From contig CAYXPI010000130.1 of the NCBI GenBank assembly GCA_964467005.1, forward strand, positions 1-10,607: a stretch of DNA of 10,607 nt, given 5' to 3'. A model generated the notes under the pieces. The model was not told where the DNA came from, searched no databases, and saw nothing but the letters and a program-made list of their open reading frames with translations. This document shows, piece by piece, positions 1 through 5,840 of this stretch; within the stretch, counting starts at the first letter, position 1; every line of letters starts with the position of its first letter. The position numbers and the translations under genes were made by a program. Source of the DNA: Thermohalobaculum sp964467005 (lineage in GTDB: Bacteria; Pseudomonadota; Alphaproteobacteria; Rhodobacterales; Rhodobacteraceae).

Positions 1-727
1 CATAGGCCTCGAGCGCGGCGGGCAGGTTCCCCTGGGCGCGGCGCACGTCGCCGATTTCGTTCCGCGCGACAGAATACTCTCGCTTCCCCGCGGCGTCCTT
101 TGCTAAATCCTCCGCGGCTCGGAAGGCGGCGAGGGCTTCGCCTAAGTCACCGGTTGCCACACGTGCACGGCCGCATTCGATCCAGTACTTGAAATCCGTG
201 GCAGCCAGTTCTGCTGCGTCGCAGAGGAGTGGTGCGGATCTCGAGTATCGATAGGGATAGAAGAGCGTCGCCTGGGTGTACTTGGATCGCGCCTCTTCTA
301 CCCGCAGCTCGAGGCGGCGCGCCGCGATCAGAGCATCGACGCGGGCGAATGCGTCCTGCGCGTCACCAAATTCACCGGCGTTGAAGGCCCGAACTGCGGC
401 GTCGATCTCGCTTTTCCAATCCGGGTGAGCCCGCCTCAACTCGGCGAGGTCTGCTTGGGCCCGCTCAACCCGCTCGGTGAGAAACTCTGCCTGCTCCGGC
501 GAGATGTAACCCTGCGCTTCGGCGACGACCAGGACGACATCGGGATCGATCCGCACCTCGGGCGCGCGGAAGAGCCACATCACCGCGATGACGCAGACGA
601 CGATGAGCGCGACGCCTGCCGCGCTGATCCCAACCTGCCGGATGATGTTGATGTCCCGACCGGCCTTGGCTTCGCCAATGAGGGGCGACGCAGACGTGGC
701 GTCCGGCTCCGCGCCGCCCGTTAGTTT
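1..727 (-). CDS. membrane-anchored TPR-type protein, partial, no start codon of its own
   Basis: This frame is open on the minus strand from 727 to the left edge (about 240 codons, truncated by the window). It begins with a polar linker (KLTGGAEPDATSASPLIGEA). One strong transmembrane helix follows (ISAAGVALIVVCVIAVMWLF), encoded at about 585-645. Next come charged helices and a repeat-like region (ARVATGDLGEALAAFRAAE; NEIGDVRRAQGNLPAALEAY) typical of tetratricopeptide repeats, so a protein-interaction role is inferred. No ATG, GTG or TTG lies in this frame between the upstream gene's stop and the middle of the membrane helix, nor for about 50 codons further upstream. It is therefore probably translated by -1 frameshifting from the 721-1164 gene, or both are halves of one gene broken by a single-base deletion. 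An ATT start at 677-675 is possible but has no ribosome binding site. The exact function is unknown. Confidence 0.6.
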
Positions 728-730
728 CCC
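683..730 (-). promoter_or_regulatory. candidate -1 ribosomal frameshift signal
   Basis: On the minus strand the 0-frame reads CCG GGA AAC TAA. GGGAAAC (730-724) fits the X XXY YYZ slippery heptamer exactly and in register. Four nucleotides later GGGCGGCG (719-712) can pair with CGTCGCCC (690-683), an 8-bp GC-rich stem with one G-U pair. The -1 frame then stays open to the window edge. The spacer is slightly short, and the stem could form by chance in GC-rich DNA. A lost G in the GGG run would give the same picture. Confidence 0.4.
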
Positions 731-1164
731 GGTGGTGCCTTGACGCCCTTGAACGTCATGTCGCCTCGAGATGTCGCGCTCTTCGCCCTGACACCCTCGA
801 CCGCCTCGAACAGCAGCGCGCCGCCGGCCTTGATCTCGTCGATGTTTACCGCGTAACGCGCCTGCATCTCGGCGGGTAGTGCCGCGATCGCCTCGCGCAG
901 AGTTTCGGCAAGCCGAAGCAGCTCCTCATCGGCGGTGATTTCTGGCTTCTCCAGCTCCGCCTTGACCGCCGCCTCGAAGGCCGGGTTGGTCTTTGCGTCC
1001 TTCAGCAGCGGTAGCGACTTCATGCCATGCTCCGCGGTCAGTCGGTTCTTGAGTGCCTCAAAGGCCGCCTTGCCGGCGCCCTTGGCGAACTCAGTCATCG
1101 CCCCAGACGCCACGAGCGCGGCGCCGCTGACAAGTACACTGTAGAGAAGCTGTGCCAGTGCCAT
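721..1164 (-). CDS. hypothetical protein with hydrophobic N-terminus, likely 0-frame half of a frameshift pair
   Basis: A 147-residue protein beginning MALAQLLYSVLV. I chose the ATG at 1164 over the in-frame GTG at 1182 because GGAGG stands 5 nt before that ATG. Residues 3-22 are hydrophobic and small-residue rich, suggesting a membrane-associated or signal-like helix. The middle is helical and charged. The end (RGDMTFKGVKAPPG) resembles a short beta-rich segment. The protein ends at TAA (723-721), immediately after the slippery-looking GGGAAAC. The next frame continues sensibly as PPGKLTGG and leads into the membrane TPR protein. I do not recognise the family. The adjoining TPR part suggests one polypeptide that anchors and scaffolds partners. 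Upstream, 1183-1288 shows no convincing promoter. Confidence 0.6.
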   Translation of the reverse strand: MALAQLLYSVLVSGAALVASGAMTEFAKGAGKAAFEALKNRLTAEHGMKSLPLLKDAKTNPAFEAAVKAELEKPEITADEELLRLAETLREAIAALPAEMQARYAVNIDEIKAGGALLFEAVEGVRAKSATSRGDMTFKGVKAPPGN

Positions 1165-1288
1165 CCTCGCCTCCAAAGCCACATCATGATCCTAATTGAG
1201 CACTGCGACGCTGTCATGGACAGGGAAGGTTGCCAGCACAAGCCGATCTGAGCGGTCCACGGTTATGCGGTCGCGTCAAAAATGGCCT

Positions 1289-1348
1289 GTCAGAACAGGT
1301 ACGCCGAAAACGATCGATTCTGACCCGCTCAAAAACGTATGAGTTTTG
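1289..1348. repeat. left candidate resolvase site
   Basis: Two elements here match the region upstream of the resolvase gene. CAAAAACGTATGAGTTTTG (1330-1348) matches 3434-3452 at 17 of 19 positions in the same orientation. GAAAACGATCGATTCTGAC (1306-1324) matches 3357-3375 at 17 of 19 in reverse complement. GTCAGAA at 1289-1295 and TTCTGAC at 1318-1324 form an inverted pair, and CCTGTCAGAACAGG (1286-1299) is a small dyad. The site begins 15 nt beyond the stop codon of the pentapeptide gene. Its role as a serine-recombinase site is inferred from this resemblance. Confidence 0.4.
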
Positions 1349-1362
1349 CACCATCGTCCGGA

Positions 1363-3198
1363 TCAGCGCCCAATCCGTCTTGGAACTTCTCCATCCTCGC
1401 AGAACGATCGACGCTGTGGAAAAACGCTAGGCCCAAACCTACCGAGGTCTTCATCTGACAAGTCATCTCGAACGAGGCACGAGAACACATAGAGCCCATC
1501 CGGTAGGACCGTTCGCTCATCACCAACAGCCAGCCGAAGCTGGGCCTGTAGAAGCCCGGAGCAAGTTAGGTCTGTAGCATCCAAAACCGCGGCATCGAAG
1601 TCGGTGAACTCACAGTTAGCTTCAAGCAGCTTGGCACCGGCCAGAGACGCACCAAAAAACCTCGCGCCCGCAAGGTTCGCACCTACTAAGCTGGCTTCCC
1701 TTAAATCTGCGCCTACAAATGATGCGCGACGTGCATCTGCTCCATCGAGCCGACTGCGAGCAAGGCTAGCGCCTTCGAGTCGGGCGAGTGCCAGATATGC
1801 TCGGTCTAAACGAGCAAAGTCCAACGATACCCCTTCCAGTCGCGCATAGCCGACATCAGCCATTTGCAATTGCGCGCCCCTTAGAAGAGCACCCTCCAAT
1901 CGAGCCTCACGCAATCGCGCGAGCTGAAGTTGAGCACCTTGAAAGTTTGTCCCCTTGAGGCTGGCTCCACGAAGGTCAACACCTTCCATCACTGCGTCCA
2001 TGAACGATGCTCCGTTCAGGTCAGCTCGGCGAAAGTCCGCTCCAGCAACGAATGATCGATCAAAAATAGCACCTTCAAAGTTCCAACCTGGATACCTAGG
2101 AGACGATAGCGCGGATAACTCAGCTGAGCGTCGTGAAGTGGCTTCGGTAGAGAGTAATTCTTGCAAATCCGCTGAAAGCGGCACGCCGCGCTCTATTCCT
2201 TCTCTGCGTCGGAACTCTTCTTCGTATGTGAGCATCCAAAGATCGAAAGGCATCCAGTCCTCTGGCCTTTCAGAAAGCTCTTCGAGGCTCAGATCAGTTC
2301 TGACAACCAAGCTGTAGCGTTCTCCGAAGAGTCTTGGCACCAGTCCGCCAAGGGTTGTTTCAACAGAAAGCCACAAAATAAAAATGACAGTTGCGACACC
2401 ACTCAGTCGATGATTGAAGATGCTCAACAGACGGCCCACAGGCCAGGCCCAGTTCTCACGGCCCGGATAAATCAAACGGATAATCTCGCCAAAGCTGAGC
2501 GAGCTGACATAGATCGAAGCAAGAAAAACCATAGCCAGGAATCCCGAGAGCGGAAGGCTATGAAGCGGCATAGAAATCACCCAGAACCAACACAGCATGA
2601 GCGGCACAGCAGTCCAGGCAAGGAAGACCGTTGCCATGTCAGCAGTGCGAGACAGAGGGTTGTGGCCAATCAAGGGGTTCTTCCCTCGGCGTAGCGCGAA
2701 ATCTGCTATCAGCCACGGATACACTCTCTCGCGCAATTCGTGAGCACGAAGCTCTGCGTTATCGAAGAGCTTCGCCAAGCGGGGCAGCGCTTCCCAAACT
2801 TTCATCAAGTGAACATGCAGGTAGATGTGGATCATCAAGAATAGTATCGGAGCAATAGAAATATATAGAAGCGGCTCAACCTTTGTTCCAACAAATGGTA
2901 ATTCAATTCCCCTTCCCCCTTTAAATATATCTATATCCCTGAAGCCCATCAATACCAATAAGGAGAAAGCCAGGTATCCAAGTAAACCAAACCATGTCGC
3001 TCGCGCGTTCTTAGAGACTTCGGCAATGTGCTGGCTGATTTGCTTGGGATCGGCAGCCTCAGGGGAGGTGCTCCCCTCTGCCATAGAATGCGCTATGATT
3101 GAATCGGAAGTTCGATGAATCCAGCAGAATTTCAAGTTTTTGATCGCTTGGTTTCGGCATTGATCGCCTCGTTTTGTATTGGCTACGCAGCGGGGCAT
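1363..3198 (-). CDS. membrane pentapeptide-repeat protein with N-terminal Cys/His cluster
   Basis: A 611-residue protein with three parts. Residues 4-28 hold Cys4, Cys14, Cys25 and His28 in the spacing of a small zinc-binding knuckle (CVANTKRGDQC...FCWIH). Residues 69-284 contain about five hydrophobic helices (about 69-86, 108-127, 187-209, 217-234, 266-282), so the protein is probably an inner-membrane protein. Residues 373-558 are pentapeptide repeats of the A(D/N/S)LxG type (ADFRRADLNGASF, GANLAGARFFGASLAGAKLL), which fold as a right-handed quadrilateral beta-helix. The repeat block closes with the family's common ending (AVGDERTVLPDGL). ATG 3198 is preceded by AGGTG, 8 nt away. Function is unknown; this class is often an adaptor or a target mimic. 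Recombination-like sites on both sides suggest it is cassette cargo. Codon use is less GC-rich than in the plasmid backbone, consistent with transfer. Confidence 0.85.
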   Translation of the reverse strand: MPRCVANTKRGDQCRNQAIKNLKFCWIHRTSDSIIAHSMAEGSTSPEAADPKQISQHIAEVSKNARATWFGLLGYLAFSLLVLMGFRDIDIFKGGRGIELPFVGTKVEPLLYISIAPILFLMIHIYLHVHLMKVWEALPRLAKLFDNAELRAHELRERVYPWLIADFALRRGKNPLIGHNPLSRTADMATVFLAWTAVPLMLCWFWVISMPLHSLPLSGFLAMVFLASIYVSSLSFGEIIRLIYPGRENWAWPVGRLLSIFNHRLSGVATVIFILWLSVETTLGGLVPRLFGERYSLVVRTDLSLEELSERPEDWMPFDLWMLTYEEEFRRREGIERGVPLSADLQELLSTEATSRRSAELSALSSPRYPGWNFEGAIFDRSFVAGADFRRADLNGASFMDAVMEGVDLRGASLKGTNFQGAQLQLARLREARLEGALLRGAQLQMADVGYARLEGVSLDFARLDRAYLALARLEGASLARSRLDGADARRASFVGADLREASLVGANLAGARFFGASLAGAKLLEANCEFTDFDAAVLDATDLTCSGLLQAQLRLAVGDERTVLPDGLYVFSCLVRDDLSDEDLGRFGPSVFPQRRSFCEDGEVPRRIGR

Positions 3199-3220
3199 CT
3201 TGTTTTCACCTAAACTTCAA

Positions 3221-3250
3221 ATATCACTTCCGCATTGACAGGGAATGCAA
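3221..3250 (-). promoter_or_regulatory. possible promoter of the pentapeptide gene
   Basis: On the minus strand TTGCAT (3250-3245) is separated by 18 nt from TGATAT (3226-3221), about 23 nt before the ATG at 3198. The match to the sigma70 consensus is moderate and nothing else supports it. Confidence 0.3.
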
Positions 3251-3343
3251 CCGTCCAGTTGCGTGGGGGAGGGTTCATGGCCGAGTCTCCACCGCAATCT
3301 TCGAAGTTTCAAGCGCGCGCGAGCGCTGCTCAAAAACCCAGCA

Positions 3344-3454
3344 TCAGAACTATCGCGTCAGAATCGGTCGTTTTTGTCCCCCTCTCCTGCCCCACGCAAA
3401 ACCAATGACTTGCGCGGGACAAAACCCTGCACCCAAAACCTTATGAGTTTTGGG
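3344..3454. repeat. candidate res region upstream of the resolvase
   Basis: The 110 nt before the resolvase gene contain several related elements. ATCAGAA (3344) and GTCAGAA (3357) are direct repeats 13 nt apart. GTCAGAATCGGTCGTTTTT lies at 3357-3375. TTTTTGTCCC (3371-3380) is inverted against GGGACAAAA (3417-3425). A perfect dyad, CCCAAAAC-7 nt-GTTTTGGG, occupies 3432-3454. Clustered dyads beside the gene are the usual layout of a resolvase recombination site, and a related pair of elements lies at 1289-1348. Which element is the crossover site cannot be decided by eye. Confidence 0.45.
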
Positions 3455-3476
3455 ACGTTTATGGCACCATGAAAGT

Positions 3477-4016
3477 ATGATTTTCGGTTATGCCCGCGTC
3501 TCGACAGACGACCAGCTCCTCAATGCACAGACCGACGCCTTGGAAGCGGCAGGCGCGGAGCGCGTCTTCGCGGACAAGATCAGCGGCTCGGCCAGAAAGC
3601 GCCCCCAGCTCGACCAGCTCCTCGATCAGCTTCGCCCAGGAGACGTGATCGTCGTCACCAAATACGACCGCCTTGCACGGTCGCGGCGAGACCTTCTCGA
3701 CATCGTGGAGGCCATCAAGGAGCGCGGTGGCGGGTTTCGGTCACTGGCCGAGGACATCGACACCACCACGCCCGCAGGCCGACTGATCTTCCACGTCTTC
3801 GCGTCCATTGCGCAGTTCGAGCGCGAGCGCATCTCTGAGCGCACCAAGGAGGGGCTGGAGGCCGCGAAGAAGCGTGGCAGGATCGGAGGTCGCCCCCCTG
3901 CCCTCTCAGCCACACAGCGCGATGAGGTGCGCCGCATGAGGGACGAGGAAGGCCGCAGGCTTTCAGAGATCGCGCAGCTCTTCCGGGTCAGCGTGAAAAC
4001 TGTCAGGAGGGCATAG
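3477..4016 (+). CDS. serine recombinase (resolvase/invertase family)
   Basis: A 179-residue protein of normal length for small resolvases and invertases. The N-terminal catalytic domain (residues 1-about 120) starts IFGYARVSTDDQ, with Arg7 and nucleophile Ser9. YDRLARS (63-69) supplies the conserved active-site arginines Arg65 and Arg68. AEDIDTTTPAGRLIFHVFASIAQFERERISERT (91-123, split here by the conserved Gly101) leads into the long E helix. GGRPP (137-141) is the hinge to a C-terminal helix-turn-helix (161-178, LSEIAQLFRVSVKTVRRA). The enzyme makes a covalent 5'-phosphoserine link and resolves or inverts DNA between res-like sites. I took the ATG at 3477 because the family begins at this residue; an upstream in-frame TTG (3450) lies inside the palindrome. 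No transposase is present, so this may be a stand-alone plasmid or cassette resolvase. Its 3' end overlaps the convergent gene by 14 nt. Confidence 0.93.
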   Translation: MIFGYARVSTDDQLLNAQTDALEAAGAERVFADKISGSARKRPQLDQLLDQLRPGDVIVVTKYDRLARSRRDLLDIVEAIKERGGGFRSLAEDIDTTTPAGRLIFHVFASIAQFERERISERTKEGLEAAKKRGRIGGRPPALSATQRDEVRRMRDEEGRRLSEIAQLFRVSVKTVRRA

Positions 4017-4437
4017 TCTGGCCGGATGCAGCGATCCAGTAATAGGAAGTCGGAGTCTTCTTTATTATGAGGCCTTTGTCACGCATCCGAGTAATATAGC
4101 TGCGCAATGTATTGTAGTTCAGCCCGTATCCTTGCTTGGTGATGGTGCTGTGGATCTCGCCCGTACGCAGTCCTCGCTTCGAGTTGTTCAGGGCATCAAG
4201 GATAATCGTCTCAAAGAACAGCCGGTCTGCGTTCTTGAGGTTGCGATCCTCACCGGTGCCGTCTGCGAAGAGCTCCGATTTTCTGCGATATATTAGATTG
4301 TTGATCGTGCGCACCTCGGCCTGCAGCTCCTTGATGCGTTCCTCTAGCGCGTGCTTGTCCGCCTCAAGGCGCTTGACATAAGCATCCTCGCCTTCTGTTA
4401 TCATAACATTTTTGCTCTTAGCCATTCCAAAAGCCAT
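4003..4437 (-). CDS. coiled-coil plus winged-helix DNA-binding protein
   Basis: A 144-residue protein; an internal ATG (codon 5, 4425) is an equally good start and neither has a clear ribosome binding site. Residues 18-55 form a charged heptad-like helix (VKRLEADKHALEERIKELQA), a probable dimerising coiled coil. Residues 72-135 have winged-helix character: helix LFFETIILDAL, a turn and helix GLRTGEIHSTITKQ, a recognition-helix candidate NYNTLRSYITRMRDKGL, and the beta-wing IIKKTPTSYYWIA. It is transcribed divergently from the AbiF-family gene, and the dyad sites at 4456-4465 and 4483-4538 lie between them. A regulator of the divergent pair is the natural inference, but no family name is claimed. 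It could instead be an unrelated plasmid regulator. Confidence 0.75.
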   Translation of the reverse strand: MAFGMAKSKNVMITEGEDAYVKRLEADKHALEERIKELQAEVRTINNLIYRRKSELFADGTGEDRNLKNADRLFFETIILDALNNSKRGLRTGEIHSTITKQGYGLNYNTLRSYITRMRDKGLIIKKTPTSYYWIAASGQTMPS

Positions 4438-4455
4438 TATATTTCAGTTATTTAT

Positions 4456-4465
4456 ATGGTACCAT
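4456..4465. repeat. 10-bp palindrome before the winged-helix gene
   Basis: ATGGTACCAT is a perfect palindrome 19 nt upstream of the ATG at 4437. Its position would suit an operator for the winged-helix protein, but only one copy is present. Confidence 0.3.
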
Positions 4466-4470
4466 GAGGC

Positions 4471-4499
4471 TTGACAAGATCGCAAGGATGCGTTATACA
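4471..4499 (+). promoter_or_regulatory. strong sigma70-type promoter toward the AbiF leader
   Basis: TTGACA (4471-4476), a 17-nt spacer and TATACA (4494-4499) form a near-consensus promoter. The expected transcript start is about 4506, at the tip of the large inverted repeat, so the -10 box lies inside the palindrome's left arm. A protein bound there, or cruciform extrusion, would block initiation. Confidence 0.65.
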
Positions 4500-4538
4500 A
4501 CAACGAAGTTGTATTCGTTGTTGTATAACGCATCCTTG
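4483..4538. repeat. perfect inverted repeat, 25-bp arms, 6-nt loop
   Basis: The left arm (4483-4507) and right arm (4514-4538) are exact reverse complements around GTTGTA (4508-4513). Each arm carries GGATGCGTTATACAACAACG, so TATACA is present on both strands. Outside, TGAGG (4465-4469) and CCTCA (4543-4547) form a further short pair. It lies between divergent genes and is followed by no U-tract on either side, so it is more likely an operator, replication or recombination structure, or RNA hairpin than a terminator. Confidence 0.95.
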
Positions 4539-4550
4539 ATAACCTCAACA
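4522..4550 (-). promoter_or_regulatory. possible facing promoter toward the winged-helix gene
   Basis: Because the palindrome is perfect, the minus strand has the same TATACA (-10; plus positions 4522-4527). The -35 is weak: TGTTGA at 17 nt or TTGAGG at 15 nt. Expected initiation is near 4515, leftward, overlapping the start of the plus-strand transcript. Confidence 0.35.
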
Positions 4551-4599
4551 GGTTTAACTTGGAGTTAAGAGCGGATATGGCCATGTTGGTGGTGATCAG

Positions 4600-4648
4600 A
4601 ACCCCCACGCCTCTCCCTAGGATGCGCACCAGGGGGTTTATTTTTTTT
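4600..4648 (+). terminator. intrinsic terminator between leader RNA and abiF-like gene
   Basis: AACCCCC (4600-4606) pairs with GGGGGTT (4632-4638), followed by TTTATTTTTTTT (4637-4648). The 25-nt loop is long. It lies 24 nt before the GTG start, so most transcripts would stop before the coding region and only read-through would express it. Confidence 0.7.
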
Positions 4649-4671
4649 GGCCGATGATGCTCTGATGCGTT

Positions 4672-5580
4672 GTGGCTAAAAGAAAGTTTACCAAACCGGC
4701 TCAGTCTCCGGCAGACCTCATCGCCTTCTTAAAGGGGAAGGGACTTGCCATCATTGACGACGCTTATGCAGAGAATTGCCTAACCTACTTAGGCTACTAT
4801 AGGCTGAAAATCTATATGCGGCCCTTCGAGGATGCTGCCAAGGTGTTTCATCCAGGAACGACATTTGAGCAGATCGTTGATGTTTACAATTTTGACCGAA
4901 AGCTTAGACTCCAATGTCTTGATGCTATTGAGCGCATTGAGGTCGCCCTTCGTGCCCACGTCATCAATGTTATGGGCAAGCATGGTGGACCACATTTCTA
5001 CTACGATGAAAGTTTTTTTGAGCTGAAGAGAGCGGTTACAAGCATCCGTCAAAGGGGCGAGAACGGTAAGCACCTATCCATTACCCACTACAGAAAAGAG
5101 TACCATGAGCCCCATCTCCCTCCGATCTGGTGTCTTACTGAGGCGTCGACATTTGGTGAGTTGTCTAGGTGGTTCGCAGACCTCGACCTTGTGTACCGGA
5201 AGGAGATCGCACAGGGCTTCGGATTTGATGAGACGATTTGCGTCTCATGGTTTCGCTCGATCGCAGCCTTGCGAAACATCTGTGCTCATCACGGAAGGCT
5301 CTGGAATGCGGAGCTTCTCGTGGACACGCCAAAGAAGGCGAAGGCCTACAAGGCCGACTTATTGAACAACACGAGATGCTACTCACGCCTGGTCGTCCTA
5401 ATGGCGTTGCTCAATCACATTGATCCCAACCATGGAGCCGGATGGAGATCAGCGCTTGTTGAGCTTCTTGATATGCGCCCCGCGTTCATCTCACTCACAG
5501 ATATGGGCTTTCCGCCAGATTGGAAGTCACGCCAGCTCTGGGCAAACTGTAGTCAGGTGTGGATCGATCCAGTTTGCTAG
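4672..5580 (+). CDS. AbiF/AbiD-family abortive infection protein (Abi_2, HEPN ribonuclease-like)
   Basis: A 302-residue protein of typical length for the Abi_2 (AbiD/AbiF) family. Family landmarks are the N-terminal AFLKGKGLAI and TYLGYYRLKIYMRPF (38-52), NFDRKLRLQCLDAIERIEVA (73-92), PIWCLTEASTFGELSRWF (151-168) and RNICAHHGRLWN (201-212). The last holds R201-x4-H206, the HEPN ribonuclease signature. Family members are phage-defence or toxin proteins that stop growth, probably by RNA cleavage. The start is GTG at 4672: an in-frame TGA at 4663-4665 excludes anything earlier, and the next ATG would remove 48 residues. There is no clear ribosome binding site, so translation may be kept low. A terminator and probable regulatory RNA lie just upstream and a winged-helix gene diverges. 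All landmark motifs are intact, so it is probably functional. Confidence 0.9.
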   Translation: MAKRKFTKPAQSPADLIAFLKGKGLAIIDDAYAENCLTYLGYYRLKIYMRPFEDAAKVFHPGTTFEQIVDVYNFDRKLRLQCLDAIERIEVALRAHVINVMGKHGGPHFYYDESFFELKRAVTSIRQRGENGKHLSITHYRKEYHEPHLPPIWCLTEASTFGELSRWFADLDLVYRKEIAQGFGFDETICVSWFRSIAALRNICAHHGRLWNAELLVDTPKKAKAYKADLLNNTRCYSRLVVLMALLNHIDPNHGAGWRSALVELLDMRPAFISLTDMGFPPDWKSRQLWANCSQVWIDPVC

Positions 5581-5718
5581 TGTCTGTGTAACGATGGCCT
5601 CCATGAAAAGCGTGATTCCGTCAGACGCATCGACGTGGAAATCTGCACCAAATCCTCCAAGCGCCACGCTCAAAGTGTCCTCTATGGCTCGAAGTTCATC
5701 CGTGAGCACGTGCCGCAC
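5527..5718 (-). CDS. small hypothetical protein, possibly a gene remnant
   Basis: A 63-codon frame starting at GTG, directly after a TAG four codons upstream (frame open from RGRLV); AGGAG lies about 10 nt before the GTG. The peptide (DELRAIEDTLSVALGGFGAD, then DGITLFMEAIVTQTLANW) has a helical, amphipathic and non-random look, and its codons match the GC-rich backbone. The last 18 codons lie antisense to the 3' end of the AbiF-family gene, suggesting the original 3' end was replaced when the Abi block arrived. I do not recognise it. Confidence 0.35.
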   Translation of the reverse strand: MRHVLTDELRAIEDTLSVALGGFGADFHVDASDGITLFMEAIVTQTLANWIDPHLTTVCPELA

Positions 5719-5840
5719 CAGACGGCCACGCTCCTACATTTTTGGTGTATTTTTAGAGGAGTAGACCGGCTGTAGAGAGGTGGCCGGGGAAATCTGAACG
5801 GGTTGGATGAGTGGATTTTCTGCTCGCAGGCGTCCGGCGC
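5719..5840. other. non-coding spacer
   Basis: I see no gene here. It contains an AT-rich patch around 5737-5756 (ATTTTTGGTGTATTTTTAG) that contrasts with the GC-rich surroundings and marks the edge between accessory cargo and the transfer remnants. Confidence 0.4.

Larger units (their letters stand above)
4506..4648 (+). ncRNA. candidate leader RNA of the AbiF-family gene (possible RNA antitoxin)
   Basis: This stretch is bounded by the consensus-like promoter at 4471-4499 and by the intrinsic terminator at 4600-4648, and it contains no convincing ORF. It starts with the loop and right arm of the big palindrome. It then has a small hairpin, TTAACT-TGG-AGTTAA (4554-4568), the self-complementary ATGGCCAT near 4577-4584, and the terminator stem. 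A short terminated RNA directly before a HEPN-type Abi gene is the arrangement of RNA-antitoxin systems, and a conserved structured RNA upstream of abiF genes (the 'Abi-F' motif) has been described. I cannot confirm that the fold matches that motif. Confidence 0.45.

Noticed and set aside
425..724. 99-codon plus-strand frame
   Set aside because: It is antisense to the membrane TPR frame, which has a good transmembrane helix and TPR pattern and stays open to the window edge.
1604..2317. Plus-strand Ala/Ser/Arg-rich frames
   Set aside because: They are antisense images of the pentapeptide repeats.
4483..4538. Palindrome as an intrinsic terminator or insertion-sequence end
   Set aside because: No U-tract follows on either side, there is no transposase nearby, and promoter elements lie inside the arms.
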